From: Salibacterium lacus
GTDB taxonomy: Bacteria; Bacillota; Bacilli; Bacillales; Marinococcaceae
Length of the DNA stretch: 64,000 nt
Assembly: GCF_042684865.1 (NCBI RefSeq)
Contig: NZ_JBHUML010000002.1
Location: 1,488,001 to 1,552,000 of the forward strand
Direction: 5' to 3'
Position numbers and translations under genes: made by a program. Below are positions 14,854-23,920 of the stretch, one piece after another; positions within the stretch are counted from its first letter, which is position 1; each line of letters begins with the position of its first letter. The notes beneath the pieces are model-generated. The model did no database searches and was not told the origin of the DNA. It worked only from the letters and a program-made list of their open reading frames with translations.

Positions 14854-16551
14854 ATGACGGAAGAAAACAAAGATCTGCGCATCCGCAGTAAAGTAATCAG
14901 TGACGATCCCAACCGGGCTCCGAACCGAGCTATGCTCCGCGCCGTAGGTTTTGAAGATGAAGATTTTCAGAAACCGATGGTCGGCGTAGCCAGCACATGG
15001 ACAGAAGTAACGCCATGTAATATACATATTGACGAGCTGGCGCGGTCGGCAAAGACAGGAGCATCCGACAGCGGCGCCGCCCCGATGATATTTAATACGA
15101 TTTCTGTTTCCGATGGTATCTCGATGGGACATGATGGCATGAATTATTCCCTGCCGAGCCGAGACATTATCGCGGATTCCATCGAAGCCGTCACCGGCGC
15201 GGAACGTCTGGACGGATTTGTAGCCATTGGTGCCTGCGATAAAACCACACCGGGCTGCCTGATTTCCATCGGCCGGATGAACCTTCCTTCCGTTTATGTA
15301 TACGGGGGCACCATTCAGCCCGGGAAACTCGACGGCAAAGACATCGACCTTGTCTCTTCATTTGAAGCCGTCGGGCAGTATCAGCAGGGAACCATTGATG
15401 AAAAGCAGCTTCACCGGGTGGAGTGTAACGCCTGTCCCGGCGCCGGAGCCTGCGGCGGCATGTACACTGCCAACACAATGGCAGCGGCGGTGGAAGCTCT
15501 CGGCATGAGTATCCCCGGCTCTTCGTCTACACCTGCCATTTATGATTATAAGAAAGAAGAATGCCGCCAGGCCGGTGCCATGATCACCGACCTTCTCGAA
15601 AAAGAAATTTATCCACGCGATATCATGACCAAAGAAGCGTTTGAAAATGCGATCACCGTTGTCATGGCACTCGGCGGTTCCACCAACGCGTTTCTGCACC
15701 TTATCGCGATTGCCCGTTCCGCTGATGTCGACTTGACGTACGACGATTTCGAACGCATCCGCAAAAACGTGCCGCATATCGCGGACCTAAAACCAAGCGG
15801 ACAGTATGTCATGCAGGATCTGTATGAAGCAGGCGGTGTACCGGCCGTGCTGAAAATGCTGCTTCAGGAAGGGCTGCTTCACGGAGACTGTCTCACCGTT
15901 ACCGGTAAAACGCTCGCGGAAAACCTTGAAGAAGCACCAGACCTGAAAGAAGGCCAGGACGTCATCAAACCGCTGCACGATCCGATCAAACAGCAGGGTC
16001 CTCTCGTCGTGCTGAAAGGAAACCTCGCTCCCGAGGGCGCCGTGGCAAAAATGTCCGGTCAGAAAATCAGCCGTTTCGAAGGACCGGCCAAAGTGTACGA
16101 CAGTGAATCCGAAACAACAAAAGCCATCGAAGCCGGCGAAATAGAAGAAGGCGACGTGCTTGTTATCCGCAATGTCGGCCCGAAAGGTGGACCGGGCATG
16201 CCGGAAATGCTGTCCATCACGTCCATGATTGTCGGGCGCGGGCTCGGCGGAAGAGTCGCTCTTATTACCGACGGCCGCTTCTCCGGCGGCTCCCACGGCT
16301 TTGTGATCGGCCATCTTGCGCCGGAAGCGGCAGCCGGCGGTCCGATTTCCCTGCTGCAAAACGGAGATACCATTACGATCGATAGCGAAAGTCAGGAGAT
16401 TAACTTTGATGTGACGGACGAGCAGCTCGAAGAACGTGCCCGTCACCATGCACCATTTGAGCCGCGCTACAAAACCGGTGCGCTTGCCAAATACTCTAAA
16501 CTCGTCTCCTCCAGCGCCAAAGGCGCCGTTACCGACGAGAATTTATTCTAA
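14854..16551 (+). CDS. ilvD: Dihydroxy-acid dehydratase IlvD
   Basis: Fe-S dehydratase of 565 aa for the third step of isoleucine/valine synthesis, also feeding leucine and pantothenate. Cluster ligands are Cys55 (TPCNIH), Cys128 (GACDKTTPG) and Cys200 (PGAGACGG), the three-Cys pattern of [2Fe-2S] DHADs, with the carbamylated Lys130 beside Cys128. Length is typical. RBS GGGAGGG. It is monocistronic, with its own promoter and terminator, away from any ilvBHC operon. Confidence 0.95.
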   Translation: MTEENKDLRIRSKVISDDPNRAPNRAMLRAVGFEDEDFQKPMVGVASTWTEVTPCNIHIDELARSAKTGASDSGAAPMIFNTISVSDGISMGHDGMNYSLPSRDIIADSIEAVTGAERLDGFVAIGACDKTTPGCLISIGRMNLPSVYVYGGTIQPGKLDGKDIDLVSSFEAVGQYQQGTIDEKQLHRVECNACPGAGACGGMYTANTMAAAVEALGMSIPGSSSTPAIYDYKKEECRQAGAMITDLLEKEIYPRDIMTKEAFENAITVVMALGGSTNAFLHLIAIARSADVDLTYDDFERIRKNVPHIADLKPSGQYVMQDLYEAGGVPAVLKMLLQEGLLHGDCLTVTGKTLAENLEEAPDLKEGQDVIKPLHDPIKQQGPLVVLKGNLAPEGAVAKMSGQKISRFEGPAKVYDSESETTKAIEAGEIEEGDVLVIRNVGPKGGPGMPEMLSITSMIVGRGLGGRVALITDGRFSGGSHGFVIGHLAPEAAAGGPISLLQNGDTITIDSESQEINFDVTDEQLEERARHHAPFEPRYKTGALAKYSKLVSSSAKGAVTDENLF

Positions 16552-16567
16552 ACAGTAAGACTGCGAC

Positions 16568-16967
16568 GAGGCTGGGACAAAACCTCTATAAGATAGAAAA
16601 ATGCCGAACGATTTTAAAAAATCGTTCGGCATTTTTCGTTGCTGAGATAAACCGCTGCGCCAAAATCCTTCGCTTTTACTCCAGAGCACAAGGGCGGCAT
16701 CGATTCGCTGGGGCTCATCGTGTCTTCTATGCCGCGGGCACGGCTCAAAAGGAGGAAGATCGGCTAAGATCGGCACCTCCTGGCGGGCGCCGACCTGACC
16801 CGCATCCTGCGGGCCCTCGGAAGAAAACCGCATCCTGCGGGGTCCCCGTGACTCGTGCTGTTCTGAGCAGGAGTCGAAGCATTTTGGCTCCGCTACCATT
16901 CGACTGTTGAACAACGCCGCAAGACATTCGTGTTGTCCTCCACCTATTTTACTTTTGTCCCAGACTC
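16568..16967. mobile_element. MITE-like 400-bp element with GAGGCTGGGACAAAA inverted ends
   Basis: GAGGCTGGGACAAAA at the left matches the reverse complement of TTTTGTCCCAGACTC at the right with one mismatch. The inside is GC-richer than the surroundings and contains a repeated word (CGCATCCTGCGGG, twice) and the terminator at its left, but no convincing gene; the 123-aa open frame across it looks like a shadow. GAGGCTGGGACA-type ends are, from general knowledge, common in dispersed Firmicute repeats. No transposase was found. Confidence 0.55.
16600..16638 (+). terminator. Intrinsic terminator downstream of ilvD
   Basis: ATGCCGAACGATTTT and AAAATCGTTCGGCAT form a long perfect stem followed by T5. 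It lies inside the left end of the MITE-like element, so the element may supply the terminator. Confidence 0.85.
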
Positions 16968-17016
16968 TTTCTTATCTTATTGAACACTGTCTGGCTGGAG
17001 AGTGACTCATGCAGCA

Positions 17017-17172
17017 TTGGCTGGTAATCATGCATGTTTCGCATGTAAATTGGATGATTTGGCTTGTAACAGACCATGGTTGGCAGGTAACGAGCAATCC
17101 GGCTGGTATAGCGGTTCATTTGGCATGTAAATGGCACTGTTCCGCTGGTAAACTACAACATTTGGCTTGTAC
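17017..17172. repeat. Eight-unit array, core GGCTGGTAA, 21-21-21-19-21-21-21 spacing
   Basis: The core (TTGGCTGGTAA and variants such as TTCGCATGTAA, TTGGCTTGTAA, TTGGCAGGTAA) begins its GGC at 17019, 17040, 17061, 17082, 17101, 17122, 17143 and 17164. The other approximately 10 bp of each unit differ. It lies in the convergent gap between ilvD and the siderophore-binding gene. The spacing pattern is identical to that of the unrelated arrays at 37656 and 38835. The 19-bp step breaks any reading frame, so it does not encode a repeat peptide. Confidence 0.75.
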
Positions 17173-17245
17173 GCATCCATTTCCTGCTCTCTAACGTTTG
17201 GAGAATAACCCAAAAACGGCAGAAAAACAGGTCCGCCCTCATCAT

Positions 17246-17276
17246 GAAAAAAACCCCCACCGCAGTGAGGGTCTCT
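17246..17276 (-). terminator. Intrinsic terminator after yclQ-like gene
   Basis: Minus strand CCCTCAC-tgcg-GTGGGGG followed by T7. Confidence 0.85.
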
Positions 17277-17290
17277 TTCATGATTACATG

Positions 17291-18271
17291 TTATTCGAGA
17301 GCGGCAGATGCCTGTTCGGCCATAGCCGGTACGGACTGCAGACCGCCTCCGGAAATGTACCAGTACTCCGGATTCAAGTAGATAATGTTATCATTCTTGT
17401 ACGCTGTTGTCTCTTCTGTCAGTTCATTTTCTATTACTTCCTTGGCGGAAGTATCCCCGCCGACGACAGCTGAACGGTCAATCACAAACAGGTACTCCGG
17501 ATCTTCTTCTTTTACATATTCAAAAGAAACACTCTGACCATGGGTGGACGTTTCAATATTTTTGTCCGCCTGTTTAAACCCGAATTCATCGTGGATGATA
17601 CCAAAGCGGGATCCGGCACCGTAAACACTCAATTCACCGTTGTTGGCGAGTGTAATAAGGGCATCCCCCTCAGCTGAAGAAGCTTCTTCTTTCAACGTGT
17701 CGATAGTATCCCTGATGGAACCAAGTTCTTCTTCCACCTGCTCTTCTTTATTGAATATATTACCAATTTTTTCTACATTTGATGTGAAGGAATCCCAGTA
17801 TTTTGTGGTATCCACGGACATGTCGACAGTCGGCGCAATATCACTCAGCTCTTCATAGGCACTCTGTTGTCTGCCTGAGATAAGGATAAGATCCGGTTCC
17901 ATCGCTGCAATTTTCTCAAAATCCGGTTCCTTGAGACTTCCAACGTTTTCATAGTCCGAACTTTCGTATTTACTTAAGTATTCCGGGACAGTAGACTGCG
18001 GCAGTCCTGCCGGTTCTACTCCGAGAGTATCGAGCGTGTCGAGAGTTCCATAATCGAATACAACGACATCTTCAGGATTTTTTTCGACCGTGGTTTCTCC
18101 CATCTCATGGGAAATTGTTACTTCTTCGGCCGCTGTACTTTCACTCCCGCTTCCTCCATCTCCGGAAGTGTCTGTACTTTCTCCTGATGCTTCTTCACTG
18201 TTTTCCGTCCCGCAAGCGGTCATCCCGAGAACGAGTAGTCCTCCGGCTATCATTGTTTTCCATTGTTTCAT
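17291..18271 (-). CDS. yclQ: Siderophore (petrobactin-type) ABC transporter binding lipoprotein
   Basis: Fe-siderophore binding lipoprotein of 326 aa. Signal peptide with lipobox GMTAC (Cys20) and an acidic Ser/Thr/Glu linker, then the FecB-like fold. Motifs shared with B. subtilis YclQ include VVVFDYGTLDTLDTLG, GSLKEPDFEKIAAMEPDLI and NIETSTHGQSVSFEYV, and the C-terminal YWYISGGGLQS. YclQ binds petrobactin and its precursor; that ligand is inferred here. It is the last gene of the yclNOPQ-like operon, 74 bp after the ATPase gene, and is expected to be Fur-repressed. Confidence 0.88.
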   Translation of the reverse strand: MKQWKTMIAGGLLVLGMTACGTENSEEASGESTDTSGDGGSGSESTAAEEVTISHEMGETTVEKNPEDVVVFDYGTLDTLDTLGVEPAGLPQSTVPEYLSKYESSDYENVGSLKEPDFEKIAAMEPDLILISGRQQSAYEELSDIAPTVDMSVDTTKYWDSFTSNVEKIGNIFNKEEQVEEELGSIRDTIDTLKEEASSAEGDALITLANNGELSVYGAGSRFGIIHDEFGFKQADKNIETSTHGQSVSFEYVKEEDPEYLFVIDRSAVVGGDTSAKEVIENELTEETTAYKNDNIIYLNPEYWYISGGGLQSVPAMAEQASAALE

Positions 18272-18345
18272 AATATAGTTCCCCCTTATTATTAATCAAT
18301 ATAGTTATTCAAACGATACAGCAGCTGCTGCCCTCCTTTTTTGTG

Positions 18346-19101
18346 TTAAAAGTAAACACAGATTTTCTGCTGATTGATATGTTCAATGGTCATATCCAGT
18401 TCATAGATATCCCGCAGTACGCCGCGGTCGATGATGTCATCTTTTGTTCCTTTTTTGTACACCTCCCCGTCTTTCATCGCGACGATATAGTCGGAATAAC
18501 AGGATGCAAAGTTAATATCGTGAATAACAAGCACCACTGTTTTACCAAAATCGTCCACCAATTGGCGGAGTACTTTCATAATCTGTACAGAATGTTTCAT
18601 ATCAAGGTTATTAAGCGGCTCATCCAGCAGGATATAATCCGTATCCTGAGCGATGACCATCGCAATAAAGGCCCGTTGCCTCTGTCCACCGCTCAATTGA
18701 TCGAGAAACTTATGCTGCATCTCATCCAGTTCCATATAGGACATCGCTTCGTTTACGTGCTCCCGGTCCTTTGCCGTAAGTCTTCCCTGGGAGTATGGAA
18801 AACGGCCGAAGGAGACCAACTCTTTGACTGTAAGCCGAACATTCATGTGGTTGGATTGTTTCAGGATTGCTATCTGCTTAGCCAATTCCCTCGATTGGGC
18901 GTTAGTTACATCTTCATTGTCAATCAGAACCTCTCCACTGTCGCGCTTGATTAATCGGCTGATCATGGACATCAATGTACTTTTCCCTGCTCCATTAGGT
19001 CCGATGAATGTAGTGATGGCACCACGTTCGATATCTGCTGATACGTCGTGGACAACCGCCTGATCCCCATACGTTTTCGTTATGTTTTTTACATTTACCA
19101 T
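18346..19101 (-). CDS. yclP: Siderophore ABC transporter ATP-binding protein
   Basis: FecE/YclP-type ATPase of 251 aa: Walker A GPNGAGKST (about 34-42), signature LSGGQRQRAFIAM, Walker B YILLDEPLNNLD, H-loop VIHDINF. It energises uptake through the two permeases encoded upstream. It overlaps the yclO-like gene by 7 bp. Confidence 0.92.
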   Translation of the reverse strand: MVNVKNITKTYGDQAVVHDVSADIERGAITTFIGPNGAGKSTLMSMISRLIKRDSGEVLIDNEDVTNAQSRELAKQIAILKQSNHMNVRLTVKELVSFGRFPYSQGRLTAKDREHVNEAMSYMELDEMQHKFLDQLSGGQRQRAFIAMVIAQDTDYILLDEPLNNLDMKHSVQIMKVLRQLVDDFGKTVVLVIHDINFASCYSDYIVAMKDGEVYKKGTKDDIIDRGVLRDIYELDMTIEHINQQKICVYF

Positions 19102-20045
19102 GCTTTATTCTCCTTTAATAAAAGGTATATGAAGTAGACACCGCCGGTGAAGTTGACAATGACACTCAAAGTCGTCGAAAAACTGAATACACGCTCGACC
19201 AGCATCTGCCCGCCGGCAAGAGCAATAATGCTGATAAGGATCGACGCCGTGATTAACAGTTTGTGCCGGTAGGTTCTCATAAACTGATAGGCGACGTTGG
19301 CGACGAGCAGGCCGAGAAAGGTGATCGGTCCGACAAGCGCCGTTGAAATCGAGACAAGAACGACAACAATAAGCAAAAGACGCTTCACGACGTAACTGTA
19401 ATTTACTCCGAGATTCACGGCATGTTCTTTACCCAGTGCAAGAACATCCAGATATTTCGCAAGAGGCAGAAAAGAGAGAAACATCAGAATCATTCCGCCT
19501 GACGCCAGGAGCAGCAGTTCTGTCTGCACATTGTTGAAACTGGCAAACATCTGATCCTGCACAACCATGAACTCATTTGGATCAATGAGCATCTGCATAA
19601 ACGACGAAATGCTTTCAAAAAATGTCCCGCATACCAAACCTACTAAAAGGAGAAAGTATATGTTCCGTCCTTCGCCGCGGAAAAGAAATTTATACAACAG
19701 TACGGCAAATATCATCATGAGTGCTGCAGACAGAAGAAAATTCACCTGTTTATTCGCGATGGTCAGTGAGCCGGAACCGTAAAAGAAAATAATACCGGTC
19801 TGTATCAGCATATAAAGCGAATCAAGTCCTATAATGCTCGGTGTCAGTATCCGGTTGTTTGTCAGTGTCTGAAAAACGACCGTGGAAAAAGCAATCGCAG
19901 CACCAGTTAGGCTGATAGCCAGTACCTTTTTCCCGCGGCTTTCGAGCACATAGCTCCAGTTCCCTTCCACTCCCTGAAACATGAACAAACTCAGGGAAAC
20001 GACGGCAAGAACAGTCAGTGTTATTAATTTGGCCTTATGACTCAT
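19095..20045 (-). CDS. yclO: Siderophore ABC transporter permease (YclO-like)
   Basis: FecCD-family permease of 316 aa with about nine hydrophobic segments and the family stretch VGPITFLGLLVANVAYQFMRTYRH, the coupling region before the last helices. It forms a heterodimer with the YclN-like permease; the two genes overlap by 11 bp. Confidence 0.9.
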   Translation of the reverse strand: MSHKAKLITLTVLAVVSLSLFMFQGVEGNWSYVLESRGKKVLAISLTGAAIAFSTVVFQTLTNNRILTPSIIGLDSLYMLIQTGIIFFYGSGSLTIANKQVNFLLSAALMMIFAVLLYKFLFRGEGRNIYFLLLVGLVCGTFFESISSFMQMLIDPNEFMVVQDQMFASFNNVQTELLLLASGGMILMFLSFLPLAKYLDVLALGKEHAVNLGVNYSYVVKRLLLIVVVLVSISTALVGPITFLGLLVANVAYQFMRTYRHKLLITASILISIIALAGGQMLVERVFSFSTTLSVIVNFTGGVYFIYLLLKENKAW

Positions 20046-20991
20046 AGGCTTTTCTCCTCAACAACAAGTAAATAAAGATACCGCTGCCGATCACCCCTAC
20101 GGTCAGACCAATCGAAATCTCATAAGGAAAAATGATAACTCTGCCGAAAATATCGCAGAACAGAACGAATACCGAACCGAGCAGCGCTGTATGCGGCAGG
20201 TTTTTTCGCAGATTGTCCCCTTGGAAAATGGTGACGATATTGGGAACCACCAGACCTAGAAATGGAATCATGCCGGCGGTTAAAACAACAACAGATGTGA
20301 CAGCAGCTACAACAATTAATCCAATATTCACGACTTTTTTGTAATCCAGCCCAAGATTAGATGCAAAATCTTCCCCCATACCCGCCACGGTGAACTTATT
20401 TGCAAACAAATAAGCAAGCACAAGAGCCGGAAGACTAAGATAAATCAATTCGTACTGCCCGCTGACAATCATGGAGAAATCACCATGAAGCCAGGACGAC
20501 ATATTCTGGATCATATTATTTTTGTAAGCAAAAAACGTCGTGATCGAACCTACAATATTCCCAAACATTAACCCGACAAGCGGAATAAAAACCGCGTCCT
20601 TGAATTTGATCCGCTCGAGAATCTTCATGAACACGAGTGTTCCGGCGAGCGCAAAGATAAACGAAATCGCTGCTTTTTCAAGTGGTGACGCATTCGTAAA
20701 TACCATCAGGGCAACAAGAATACCAAGCCGGGCGGAGTCCATCGTCCCTGCCGTTGTCGGAGACACAAATTTGTTATGGCTCAACTGCTGCATAATCATG
20801 CCGCATATGCTCATGCTCATACCGGCTGTTATGATACTGGCGAGCCGCGGCAGGCGGCTCACCATCATGGTGTGGGCCTGATCTTCAGTCAGATTAAACA
20901 AATCAAGCGGTGATATGGGAGTTACTCCGATAAAAATCGAAGCAAAGGATAGAACAAGCAGCATGGCTGCCAAGTATCGTTTTTTCATCAT
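20035..20991 (-). CDS. yclN: Siderophore ABC transporter permease (YclN-like)
   Basis: FecCD-family permease of 318 aa. The N-terminus carries the family motif VSRLPRLASIITAGMSMSICGMIMQ, and the coupling region reads GMIPFLGLVVPNIVTIFQGDN. It is the first gene of the siderophore operon, directly downstream of a strong Fur box and SigA promoter. Confidence 0.9.
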   Translation of the reverse strand: MMKKRYLAAMLLVLSFASIFIGVTPISPLDLFNLTEDQAHTMMVSRLPRLASIITAGMSMSICGMIMQQLSHNKFVSPTTAGTMDSARLGILVALMVFTNASPLEKAAISFIFALAGTLVFMKILERIKFKDAVFIPLVGLMFGNIVGSITTFFAYKNNMIQNMSSWLHGDFSMIVSGQYELIYLSLPALVLAYLFANKFTVAGMGEDFASNLGLDYKKVVNIGLIVVAAVTSVVVLTAGMIPFLGLVVPNIVTIFQGDNLRKNLPHTALLGSVFVLFCDIFGRVIIFPYEISIGLTVGVIGSGIFIYLLLRRKAYES

Positions 20992-21050
20992 TGCCTATAC
21001 TTCCTCTTGTCTGTGAATGAACATTTGTTATCTGCGCGCAGAAACTAAAA

Positions 21051-21068
21051 TTGATAATCATTATCATT
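21051..21068. promoter_or_regulatory. Fur box of the siderophore operon
   Basis: TTGATAATCATTATCATT contains TGATAAT-C-ATTATCA, a perfect 7-1-7 Fur box. A weaker second copy (TTGATAACAGTTCTCA) follows at 21073-21088. Confidence 0.92.
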
Positions 21069-21087
21069 TTAATTGATAACAGTTCTC

Positions 21088-21115
21088 ATTCTATCACCTA
21101 TATTTTTAATGTCAA
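21088..21115 (-). promoter_or_regulatory. SigA promoter of the siderophore operon
   Basis: Minus strand TTGACA, 16 bp, TAGAAT. The Fur box begins just downstream of the -10, so iron-bound Fur would block transcription. Confidence 0.75.
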
Positions 21116-21240
21116 TAACTTCTTGTTTATTTTGTTTGTGTTTCAATTGACATGATCCGCCGGGAAGCGTAGCATGAACTCAAAAGTTTACCGAAGGCAA
21201 AAAAATAAGAATAGTTCAACATAAAAGGAGTGGAGAAAAA

Positions 21241-22047
21241 ATGGAATATTTTCTAACGCTGCATCCGGTCATGCAGGCTTTTTTGGCTACATTGTTTACG
21301 TGGCTGATGACAGCGCTTGGTGCGTCCGTCGTATTTTTTTCCAAAGGAGCCAACTACCGCCTCATGGACGGGATGCTTGGATTTGCAGGCGGGGTGATGA
21401 TTGCAGCCAGCTTCTGGTCCCTTCTTTCTCCTGCCATTGAGAGGGCGGAAGAAAGCGGTGTCCCCGGCTATATACCGGCTGTTATCGGCTTCCTGCTGGG
21501 CGGAGCCCTGCTTTTACTTGTCGATAAAATGCTCCCGATGCTGAACGATGACCGTTATTTTACTGAAATCAAGAACGTGAAGGCGAAGCACCGCACAGCA
21601 CTGCTTGTCTTTTCGGTGACGCTTCACAATATACCGGAAGGACTCGCCATTGGTGTCGCGTTCGGAGCGCTTGCTGGTGACATTACGACCGCTTCTGTCG
21701 GCGGGGCAGCTGCGCTGGCACTCGGTATCGGGATTCAGAACTTCCCCGAAGGGCTTGCTGTATCGATGCCGCTGCGGCGCGAAGGAATGTCGAGGAGAAA
21801 GAGCTTTATGTACGGGCAGTTCTCGGGGATGGTCGAACCCATTTCGGCCGTGATCGGAGCTTTTGCTATTATTATGATTGAACCGGTGCTGCCTTACGCA
21901 TTGAGTTTTGCTGCCGGAGCTATGATATTTGTCGTGGCAAAAGAAATTATCCCGGGATCCCAGGAACGCGGATACGTGCAGCTGTCTTCCATCTGTCTCA
22001 TGATCGGCTTTGCCGTCATGATGACACTGGATGTTGCGCTTGGCTGA
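21241..22047 (+). CDS. ZIP family metal transporter
   Basis: 268-aa ZIP transporter with eight hydrophobic segments. The metal-binding motifs in TM4 and TM5 are HNIPEGLAIGVAFG (about residues 129-142) and QNFPEGLAVSMPL (about 172-184); HNIPEG/QNFPEG is typical of the ZupT/GufA branch. It would import Zn2+, Mn2+ or Fe2+. RBS AAAGGAGTGG. Divergent from the Fur-controlled operon, sharing a 250-bp region with it, so iron control is possible. Confidence 0.88.
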   Translation: MEYFLTLHPVMQAFLATLFTWLMTALGASVVFFSKGANYRLMDGMLGFAGGVMIAASFWSLLSPAIERAEESGVPGYIPAVIGFLLGGALLLLVDKMLPMLNDDRYFTEIKNVKAKHRTALLVFSVTLHNIPEGLAIGVAFGALAGDITTASVGGAAALALGIGIQNFPEGLAVSMPLRREGMSRRKSFMYGQFSGMVEPISAVIGAFAIIMIEPVLPYALSFAAGAMIFVVAKEIIPGSQERGYVQLSSICLMIGFAVMMTLDVALG

Positions 22048-22072
22048 TTAAGGAATTACAGCAACACAACAA

Positions 22073-22120
22073 AAACACGCTTTCGCCTATCTTTTATGAT
22101 AATCGAAAGCGTGTTTTTAT
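22073..22120 (+). terminator. Intrinsic terminator after ZIP gene
   Basis: AAAACACGCTTTCG and CGAAAGCGTGTTTTT, with an AT-rich loop containing a small dyad. Confidence 0.88.
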
Positions 22121-22211
22121 TTTGAGGATTCTGTTCCGGCTTCAGGTGCGTCCATCAGCGGCTTGAAACTGGAGAATAGTGTCCACTGAAAGAGTCTCCC
22201 CGCGCGTATTC

Positions 22212-23795
22212 CTAATACGGATCCGAAACATGCCCGGCTTTTTCCGCCTCCATCACAGCTTCTTCACTGTCATCGGTCGCAATCGGACCGCTGCTTCCGC
22301 TTTCCTCCGCCATTTTCAACCCTTCAGCCACCCTTTTGCCGTACTCCTCGTCACATTCATGGAACAGGGTGATCATTTGTTCCTGAATGCCGCTGTGACA
22401 GGTTTTCAAGGTGGTTACCAGGTTGTTGATTAAATCATTTTGTTCCCAGTCACTGAGACGGCGGTATGTTTCACCAGCCTGGCCGAAGTTGTTCGTACGC
22501 TTGATCGATTCACGTTTCAGACGCCCCGATACATAAGGCTCATGTTCTGTTCCCGGATTATGCTGTTCCTTCAACCCTTCGATGAACGATGGTTCATAGT
22601 TAATATGCGGGTTGCGGGGGCCGGCATAATCCGTCCTGTAATCCATCTGTCCTTTCTGCTGGTTTGTAACAGTTTCCTTGCGGGGTTTATTAATCGGAAG
22701 CTGCAGATAGTTGGTGCCGACACGGTACCGCTGGGTGTCGGAATAGGAAAACGTGCGCCCCTGCAGAAGCTTGTCATCCGAAAAGTCCAGCCCGTCCACG
22801 AGCACTCCGGTCCCGAATGCAGCCTGTTCCACTTCTGCAAAATAATGATCCGGATTCTTGTTCAGTACCATTTTACCGACCGGAAGCCACGGAAACTGAT
22901 CTTTATACCATAGCTTCGTCGGATCAAGCGGGTCAAAATCCAGTTCCGCGTGTTCCTCATCACTCATAATCTGCACGTACAATTCCCATTCCGGATAGTC
23001 GCCCTCATCAATCGCCTCAAACAGATCCTGGGTCGCGTGATTGAAATTCTTCCCCTGAATGTGGTCCGCTTCGTCCTGAGCCAGATTCTTGATGCCCTGC
23101 TTCGGCTCCCAGTGATACTTCACCAGTACGGACTCTCCTTCTTCATTGACCCATTTGTACGTATTCACCCCCGATCCCTGCATATGTCTGTACCCTGCCG
23201 GGATCCCCCACGGTGAAAATAAAAACGTAATCATGTGCATCGCTTCCGGCGACTGCGAGATAAAGTCAAAGATCCGCTCCCCGTCCTGAATGTTTGTCAC
23301 CGGATCCGGCTGAAAAGCATGAACGAAATCAGGAAACTTGATTGGATCCCGGATGAAAAAAATCTTCAAGTTGTTACCTACCAGATCCCATATTCCGTCT
23401 TCGGTGTAGAATTTCACCGCAAACCCCCTCGGGTCACGCAGCGTTTCCGGCGAATGCTTGCCGTGGTTCACTGTCGAAAACCGCACAAACACAGGCGTCT
23501 GCTTCCCTTTTTCCTGGAATACTTTTGCCCTCGTGTATTTGGATGCCGGTTCATTTCCTACCGTGCCGTAGGATTCAAAATAACCATGTGCTCCCGCTCC
23601 ACGGGCGTGTACAATCCGCTCCGGGATTTTCTCCCGGTCAAAATGACTGATCTTTTCAAGAAAATCATAGTTTTCAAGGGTTGTCGGCCCCCGGTTTCCT
23701 ACAGTCCGCGTATTCTGGTTGTCAGTGACCGGGTGCCCCTGCCGATTCGTCAGATTTTCTTTCTTTTCATGCTGGTACTTGTTTTTGTCATACAT
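22212..23795 (-). CDS. Catalase (monofunctional heme)
   Basis: Heme catalase of 527 aa that decomposes hydrogen peroxide. The distal His63 lies in IPERIVHARGAGAHG, the heme-binding region RFSTVNHGKHSPETLRDPRG follows, and the proximal heme Tyr351 lies in RTFSYSDTQRYRVG. It is about 40 residues longer than the vegetative KatA of B. subtilis, mainly at the C-terminus (acidic tail ..SEEAVMEAEKAGHVSDPY). The start chosen is the ATG 11 nt after GGGAGG; another ATG three codons upstream is too close to that site. No clear PerR box was found upstream. Confidence 0.93.
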   Translation of the reverse strand: MYDKNKYQHEKKENLTNRQGHPVTDNQNTRTVGNRGPTTLENYDFLEKISHFDREKIPERIVHARGAGAHGYFESYGTVGNEPASKYTRAKVFQEKGKQTPVFVRFSTVNHGKHSPETLRDPRGFAVKFYTEDGIWDLVGNNLKIFFIRDPIKFPDFVHAFQPDPVTNIQDGERIFDFISQSPEAMHMITFLFSPWGIPAGYRHMQGSGVNTYKWVNEEGESVLVKYHWEPKQGIKNLAQDEADHIQGKNFNHATQDLFEAIDEGDYPEWELYVQIMSDEEHAELDFDPLDPTKLWYKDQFPWLPVGKMVLNKNPDHYFAEVEQAAFGTGVLVDGLDFSDDKLLQGRTFSYSDTQRYRVGTNYLQLPINKPRKETVTNQQKGQMDYRTDYAGPRNPHINYEPSFIEGLKEQHNPGTEHEPYVSGRLKRESIKRTNNFGQAGETYRRLSDWEQNDLINNLVTTLKTCHSGIQEQMITLFHECDEEYGKRVAEGLKMAEESGSSGPIATDDSEEAVMEAEKAGHVSDPY

Positions 23796-23920
23796 TATGC
23801 ACATCGCCTCCCTCTTTTCTTCATTATTGCCAGGAGGCCTGAGATTATGACAGACAAAAGTTGAAAAAATGAACGGATCAGCATGTGCACGGCGCACCGT
23901 TACAACCATTTTACTGTAGA

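Noticed and set aside
16543..16914. 123-aa minus-strand gene in the MITE-like element
   Set aside because: Starts without a ribosome site, runs through the terminator and reads low-complexity GC-rich sequence.
17017..17172. CRISPR array
   Set aside because: Units are only 19-21 bp in total with an approximately 11-bp imperfect core; there is no room for spacers and no cas genes occur in the window.
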